A program made the translations under genes and the position numbers. Of a stretch of DNA of 64,000 nucleotides, positions 59,226 to 64,000 are shown in pieces. Numbering within the stretch: position 1 is the first letter of the stretch; every line of letters begins with the position of its first letter. Under the pieces are notes generated by a model that did not search any database, was not told the origin of the DNA, and saw only the letters and a program-made list of their open reading frames with translations. Origin of the DNA: a beta proteobacterium AAP65 (GTDB taxonomy: Bacteria; Pseudomonadota; Gammaproteobacteria; Burkholderiales; Burkholderiaceae_C); NCBI GenBank assembly GCA_001295865.1, contig LJHW01000002.1, positions 310,001 to 374,000 on the forward strand, read 5' to 3'.

Positions 59226-59765
59226 TTATTTCGGCGCGGCCACGGTCACGAGGGCCGGGCGCAGCACGCGGTCGGCAATCAGGTAGCCGCGCTGCAGCAC
59301 CATCACCACCGTATTGGCGTCCTGTTCGGCCGGCACCACGCTGATGGCCTGGTGCTGGTGCGGGTCGAACTTGGTGCCCGCCGGCGGGTTGATGGCCATG
59401 ACCTTGTTGCGCTCCAGCGCCGCGCTCAGCTGGCGCAGCGTGGCGTGCGTGCCTTCCAGCAACTGCTCGTTGGTGGCGTTCTGGATGGCGATGGCAGCTT
59501 CCAGGCTGTCTTTCACCGGCAGCAGGCTTTCGGCGAAGGCTTCCACGGCGAACTTGCGCGCCTTGCTCACCTCTTCATCAGCCCGGCGGCGTGTGTTTTC
59601 GGCCTCGGCCTTGGCGCGCAGGAAGCTGTCGTTGGCCTCGGTCAGCTTGGCCTGCAGCGCGGCCAGTTGCTCTTCCAGCGTGGGCGCCGGGGCGGCGGTC
59701 TGGCTGTCAGGCGCTGCCGGGGCGGCGGTTTCGGGGGTGGCAGAGGAGTTCGGTGTCTCGTTCAT
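59226..59765 (-). CDS. grpE: Nucleotide exchange factor GrpE
   Basis: Protein of 179 residues that releases ADP from DnaK. A Pro/Ala/Thr-rich N-terminus, long coiled coil ([41 protein letters not shown]), then [38 protein letters not shown] and [20 protein letters not shown] of the beta domain. Start at 59765; the heat-shock promoter at 59793-59818 lies 28 bases before it. First gene of grpE-dnaK-dnaJ. Confidence 0.95.
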   Translation of the reverse strand: MNETPNSSATPETAAPAAPDSQTAAPAPTLEEQLAALQAKLTEANDSFLRAKAEAENTRRRADEEVSKARKFAVEAFAESLLPVKDSLEAAIAIQNATNEQLLEGTHATLRQLSAALERNKVMAINPPAGTKFDPHQHQAISVVPAEQDANTVVMVLQRGYLIADRVLRPALVTVAAPK

Positions 59766-59792
59766 GGTGTGCGATGAAAGCCTGTGTAGACA

Positions 59793-59818
59793 GTGGGGAT
59801 GGCGCCCGGGGTTTCAAG
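59793..59818 (-). promoter_or_regulatory. Sigma-32 heat-shock promoter of grpE
   Basis: CTTGAAA (59818 down to 59812) and CCCCAC (59798 down to 59793) on the minus strand with a 13-base spacer closely match the RpoH consensus. It drives grpE-dnaK-dnaJ. Confidence 0.8.
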
Positions 59819-59894
59819 GCCCCGGCCTGCGGTGTTGTTCGCGCGGGCACTGCCGGCCCGCTGGCGTGCCTGGCCCCGGCGGGCCGGCCGTGGC

Positions 59895-60326
59895 TCAAGA
59901 GCGCCCCGGGCCCTCGTCGATGCTCGCGCTCCAGCGCTGCCAGTCGGCGATCTGCCGGCGGTCGCGTTTGGTGGGGCGGCCGTGGGCCAGGGTGTCGGCC
60001 GGCTCCACGCCCATGCGCCGGCGCGCAGCCGCGGCCTCGCGCGCGGCCACGCTCTGCGGCGTTTCGGCGTAGAGCGCCTGCGCCACCGGCGCCGGACCGC
60101 GCACGGCACTCAGGCCCAGCACTTGCAACTCGCGCAGCACGGGCCCTTGGCGGATGGCGAGCAGATCGCCGGCCTTGAGCTCGCGCGCCGGTTTGGCCGG
60201 CTGCCCGTTCACGCTGATGCGGCCCAGACCCGCTTCTTCAGCGGCCAAAGCGCGCGTCTTGTAAAGCCGGGCCGCCCACAGCCACTTGTCCAGGCGCAGG
60301 CGGTCCAGGGGCGGTTTTTCGGGCAT
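59895..60326 (-). CDS. hslR: RNA-binding S4 domain protein, heat-shock protein Hsp15 family
   Basis: Protein of 143 residues. The S4 domain LRLDKWLWAARLYKTRALAAEEAGLGRISVNGQPAKPARELKAGDLLAI is typical of Hsp15, which recycles stalled 50S subunits still carrying nascent chain; a basic C-terminal tail (AAARRRMGVEP, RPTKRDRRQIADWQRW) follows. Upstream are hemH (24 bases) and downstream grpE. Confidence 0.9.
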   Translation of the reverse strand: MPEKPPLDRLRLDKWLWAARLYKTRALAAEEAGLGRISVNGQPAKPARELKAGDLLAIRQGPVLRELQVLGLSAVRGPAPVAQALYAETPQSVAAREAAAARRRMGVEPADTLAHGRPTKRDRRQIADWQRWSASIDEGPGRS

Positions 60327-60350
60327 GTCTGACGGCGCAGGTGCGCCGGT

Positions 60351-61445
60351 TTACTGCTTCGCGCCCATGGCCAGCGCGCGTTCGCGCTGCGCGGCCAGGT
60401 CCTCGGCCTCACCGGCCGCTGCGCGCGTGGGCCACCCCTGCAGGTGGCGCAAAGCGAGGTCGGCCAGCGCCTGCACGAAGACGGGCGAATCGTTGACGCA
60501 AGGCACGTAGTGGAAGGTCTCGCCGCCAGCGTGCAGGAAAGCTTCGCGCGCTTCCTGGTTGATCTCTTCCAGCGTTTCCAGGCAATCGGCCACGAAGCCC
60601 GGGCAGGCCACGTCGACCCGCTTCACACCTTGCTGGGCCATGGCCACGAGCGTGGGCTCGGTGTAGGGCTCCAGCCATTTGGCCTTGCCGAAGCGGCTCT
60701 GGAAGGTGACGACGATCTGGTCTTTCGTCAGCCCCAGGCGCTGGCCGAGGTGGCGCGCCGTGACATGGCACTGGCAGTGGTAGGGGTCGCCCAGGTGCAG
60801 CGAGCGTTCGGGCACACCGTGGAAGCTCAGCACGAGCTTCTCGCCGCGGCCGTGTTCGGCCCAATGCGCCTCGATGCGCTGCGCCAGCGCCTCGATGTAG
60901 CCGGGCTCGGCGTGGTACTCGCCCACGAAACGCAGCTCAGGCGTGCGGCGCGCAGCCAAGGCCCAGCGCATCACCGCATCGCCCACGCTGGCCGTGGTGG
61001 CCGCGGCGTACTGGGGATACAGCGGCAGCACCAGCACGCGCGTGGCGCCGGCGGCGCGCAACTCGTCCATCACGCTGGCCACCGAAGGGTTGCCGTAGCG
61101 CATGGCGTGTTTCACCAGCACCTGGTGGCCGGCCTGCTGCAGCGTGGCGGCCAGGCCGGCGGCCTGGCGCTGTGTCCACACCGCCAGCGGCGAGCCCTCG
61201 GGGGTCCAGACGCTGGCGTACTTGGCGGCCGAGGCCGCCGGTCGGGTGGGCAGGATGAAGCCGTTCAGGATGAACCACCACACCAGCCTCGGGATCTCGA
61301 CGACGCGCGGGTCGTTGAGGAACTCGGCCAGGTAGCGGCGCAGCGCGGGGGCTGTGGGCTCGTCAGGGGTGCCCAGGTTGACAAGCAGCACCGCAGTGCG
61401 GGCGGCTTGGCCGTGTCTAAAACCGGGTTCTTCGCGAAAACTCAT
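60351..61445 (-). CDS. hemH: Ferrochelatase
   Basis: Inserts ferrous iron into protoporphyrin IX, the last step of heme synthesis. Protein of 364 residues: AVLLVNLGTPDEPTAPALRRYLAEFLNDPRVVEIPRLVWW, the catalytic LSFHGVPERSLHLGDPYHCQC (His of the metal path), TFQSRFGKAKWLEPYTE, and VACPGFVADCLETLEEIN. Heat-shock genes lie just downstream on the same strand. Confidence 0.96.
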   Translation of the reverse strand: MSFREEPGFRHGQAARTAVLLVNLGTPDEPTAPALRRYLAEFLNDPRVVEIPRLVWWFILNGFILPTRPAASAAKYASVWTPEGSPLAVWTQRQAAGLAATLQQAGHQVLVKHAMRYGNPSVASVMDELRAAGATRVLVLPLYPQYAAATTASVGDAVMRWALAARRTPELRFVGEYHAEPGYIEALAQRIEAHWAEHGRGEKLVLSFHGVPERSLHLGDPYHCQCHVTARHLGQRLGLTKDQIVVTFQSRFGKAKWLEPYTEPTLVAMAQQGVKRVDVACPGFVADCLETLEEINQEAREAFLHAGGETFHYVPCVNDSPVFVQALADLALRHLQGWPTRAAAGEAEDLAAQRERALAMGAKQ

Positions 61446-61456
61446 GCAGGGTGTGC

Positions 61457-61840
61457 TCAGTTCCGGTCAAGGCCGCTGTGCCCGCTGCGGCGCGCCAACT
61501 CGGCAAGGATGGATTGCAGATCGACCGGCTTGCTCCAGCAGCCGTCGAAGCCGGCTTCCTGCGCCGGGCCGGCCACCAGTGCGGTTTCGTCCGCGGTGCA
61601 CAGAAAGGCAGGCAGCGTCGGCGCCTGCAGCTGCGCGCGCAGCGCCGGCAGCAGGGCGTAGCCGTTGGTGTCGGGCAGGTGCAGGTCGACGACCAGCAGG
61701 TCGGGCCGCCAGCGTTGCACGACTTCCATCGCCTCGGCGCCGCTGGCCGCGGTTTCGGTCTCAACGCCGCCGGCAAACCGGCAGGCCTCGACGAACAGCA
61801 GGCTGTTGATGCGGTCGTCGTCGATGTAGAGCACGCGCAT
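61457..61840 (-). CDS. Single-domain response regulator
   Basis: CheY-like receiver of 127 residues with complete active site: RVLYIDDDRINSLLF (acid pair), LLVVDLHLPDTNGY (phospho-acceptor Asp), CTADE (Thr) and GCWSKPVDLQSIL (Lys). No output domain; the partner kinase is not encoded here. Fourteen bases downstream of the cyclase-FHA gene and 11 before hemH, all minus strand. Start at 61840. Confidence 0.9.
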   Translation of the reverse strand: MRVLYIDDDRINSLLFVEACRFAGGVETETAASGAEAMEVVQRWRPDLLVVDLHLPDTNGYALLPALRAQLQAPTLPAFLCTADETALVAGPAQEAGFDGCWSKPVDLQSILAELARRSGHSGLDRN

Positions 61841-61854
61841 GGGCGGGGTGCAAG

Positions 61855-62811
61855 CTAGCGCAAGGGCAGCAGCGGCTGCGGTTGGGTGTCGGCCAGGCGC
61901 AGCACATCGAAGCTCACGCAGGCCGAGGCCGGATCGGACGGCGAGCCGCCCAGGCCGATGCTGCCGCTGCCGTGCAGCGTGCAGCCGCCGCGGCGCAGGC
62001 TGACGATCTCGCCGTCGTTGAAGCGCACGTAGGTGCCGTTGTAGGACAGGTCGGTGAGCTGGAAGCTGCCGCTGTGCCAATCAAGCCGCGCGTGCGAGCG
62101 CGAAACGCGCGCATCGTCCACGCAGAAGGCCACCTGCGGGCTGCGGCCCAGCACCACGGGCATTTGCGCCGCGCCGAAGACGCGGTGCTGGCCGCCCCAC
62201 ATCAGACGCAGGCCGTCGGGCTCGCGCACCTCGGTCACGTCGCCGAACTGCGTGGGTGCGACGTCCAGCGCGCCGCGGCGGCCGCCCATCACGTGCACCT
62301 GCACCGGCTCGACCCGGCCCCGCAACACCAGGCGGTCGAGATTGCGGAAGCGCAGCTTCATCTCGGTGGCCAGGCCGACCATCACCTCGGCGGTGATGAG
62401 GGTCTCGTTGTCACCGGCGTGGTCGAGCAGTCGGGCGGCCACGTTCACGGCGTCGCCGAAACAATCGCCGGCCATCTCCACCACTTCGCCGCGTGCCGCT
62501 GCCACCTGCAAGCGCAAACCGCGCAGGCCCGAAGAGGCCCCGCGTTCGCTGCCGCGCGTGACCATGCCTTCCAGCACGTCGTGCATCTGCAGGGCCGCCT
62601 GCACGGCCGCTGGCGGGTGGTCGAACACGGCCATGAGGCCGTCGCCGAGGGTCTTGACGACATGCCCGCCGTTGCCCGCCACCGGGCCGCCCAGGGCGTT
62701 GACGCAGTGCGTCACCACCGAGGTGGCCTCGGCATTGCCCAGGGTCTCGTACAGGCCCGTGCTGCCGCGCAGGTCGGCAAACAGCACGGTGCGGTCCGAG
62801 ATTCGGGTCAT
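61855..62811 (-). CDS. Class III nucleotidyl cyclase with C-terminal FHA domain
   Basis: Protein of 318 residues. Cyclase homology domain: metal Asp in TVLFADLRGSTGLYE, second metal Asp in TLGDGLMAVFDH, transition-state pair in FGDAVNVAARLLDHA (Asn, Arg). The C-terminal FHA domain, VLGRSPQVAFCVDDARVSRSHARLDWHSGSFQLTDLSYNGTYVRF, has the phosphopeptide residues GR, S-x2-H and NG. Suggests cAMP output tied to Ser/Thr phosphorylation. Between rpoD and the response regulator with short gaps. Confidence 0.85.
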   Translation of the reverse strand: MTRISDRTVLFADLRGSTGLYETLGNAEATSVVTHCVNALGGPVAGNGGHVVKTLGDGLMAVFDHPPAAVQAALQMHDVLEGMVTRGSERGASSGLRGLRLQVAAARGEVVEMAGDCFGDAVNVAARLLDHAGDNETLITAEVMVGLATEMKLRFRNLDRLVLRGRVEPVQVHVMGGRRGALDVAPTQFGDVTEVREPDGLRLMWGGQHRVFGAAQMPVVLGRSPQVAFCVDDARVSRSHARLDWHSGSFQLTDLSYNGTYVRFNDGEIVSLRRGGCTLHGSGSIGLGGSPSDPASACVSFDVLRLADTQPQPLLPLR

Positions 62812-62830
62812 CGCCGCGCGCCGCTTGCGG

Positions 62831-64000
<1,170 letters not shown>

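Overview
The window is a contiguous piece of a very GC-rich bacterial chromosome with short intergenic gaps and several 4-base ATGA/GTGA gene overlaps. Protein content and gene order point to a betaproteobacterium of the order Burkholderiales: rpsT-DUF3579-argD, hda-HAD-pcnB-folK, rpsP-rimM-trmD-rplS, xseB-ispA-dxs beside a Rieske oxygenase, flhDC-motAB-cheYZ-flhBAF-flhG-fliA, and grpE-dnaK-dnaJ near hemH. I would guess the Comamonadaceae/Sphaerotilaceae neighbourhood; the genus cannot be fixed from this sequence. I see no tRNA, rRNA, CRISPR array, insertion sequence or prophage. Almost every base lies in or next to a housekeeping or motility gene.

Layout. 1-12.1 kb: arginine synthesis (argD, 5' part only visible), rpsT and murJ transcribed divergently, a chain from a SirB1-like protein through hda, a HAD phosphatase, pcnB and folK, then a phosphate module (DUF47-pit), a TM2 protein, and the ribosome/tRNA-modification operon rpsP-rimM-trmD-rplS closed by a clear terminator. 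12.2-18.4 kb: Nudix CoA pyrophosphatase, CobD/CbiB-like protein, rsgA, pterin dehydratase, an M48 protease, orn and a secreted sugar dehydrogenase. 18.4-29 kb: polyphosphate genes ppk1-sixA and, in the opposite direction, ppx. Between them sits a five-gene unit of a His-rich DUF2946 protein, a TonB-dependent receptor, an ABC ATPase and two DUF3526 permeases, the least characterised system here. 29-34.3 kb: dienelactone hydrolase, ZIP metal transporter, universal stress protein, sulfurtransferase, DMT exporter and Rieske oxygenase. 34.5-38.6 kb: xseB-ispA-dxs (isoprenoid precursors) and folE2.

38.6-53 kb is a motility region: the master regulators flhDC behind a 306-base control region full of inverted repeats, a membrane-anchored methyltransferase, motAB behind a sigma-28-type promoter, cheYZ, a DODA-type dioxygenase inserted on the other strand, flhB-flhA-flhF-flhG-fliA, and a soluble chemoreceptor. 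53-64 kb: a radical SAM gene carrying a near-consensus LexA operator, a TPR protein with a degenerate receiver domain, the chaperone genes dnaJ, dnaK and grpE behind heat-shock promoters, and a minus-strand run from rpoD (5' end cut by the window) through a cyclase-FHA fusion and a response regulator to hemH and hslR.

Most interesting: (1) the DUF2946/TonB/ABC-DUF3526 unit placed between ppk-sixA and ppx; (2) 11-base-period Pho-box-like repeats upstream of both DUF47-pit and ppk; (3) the LexA operator on the PA0069-type radical SAM gene; (4) an FlhG that keeps its FlhF-activating DQA motif but has lost the ATPase P-loop; (5) the dense inverted-repeat control region of flhDC and the repeat element that separates flhD from flhC.
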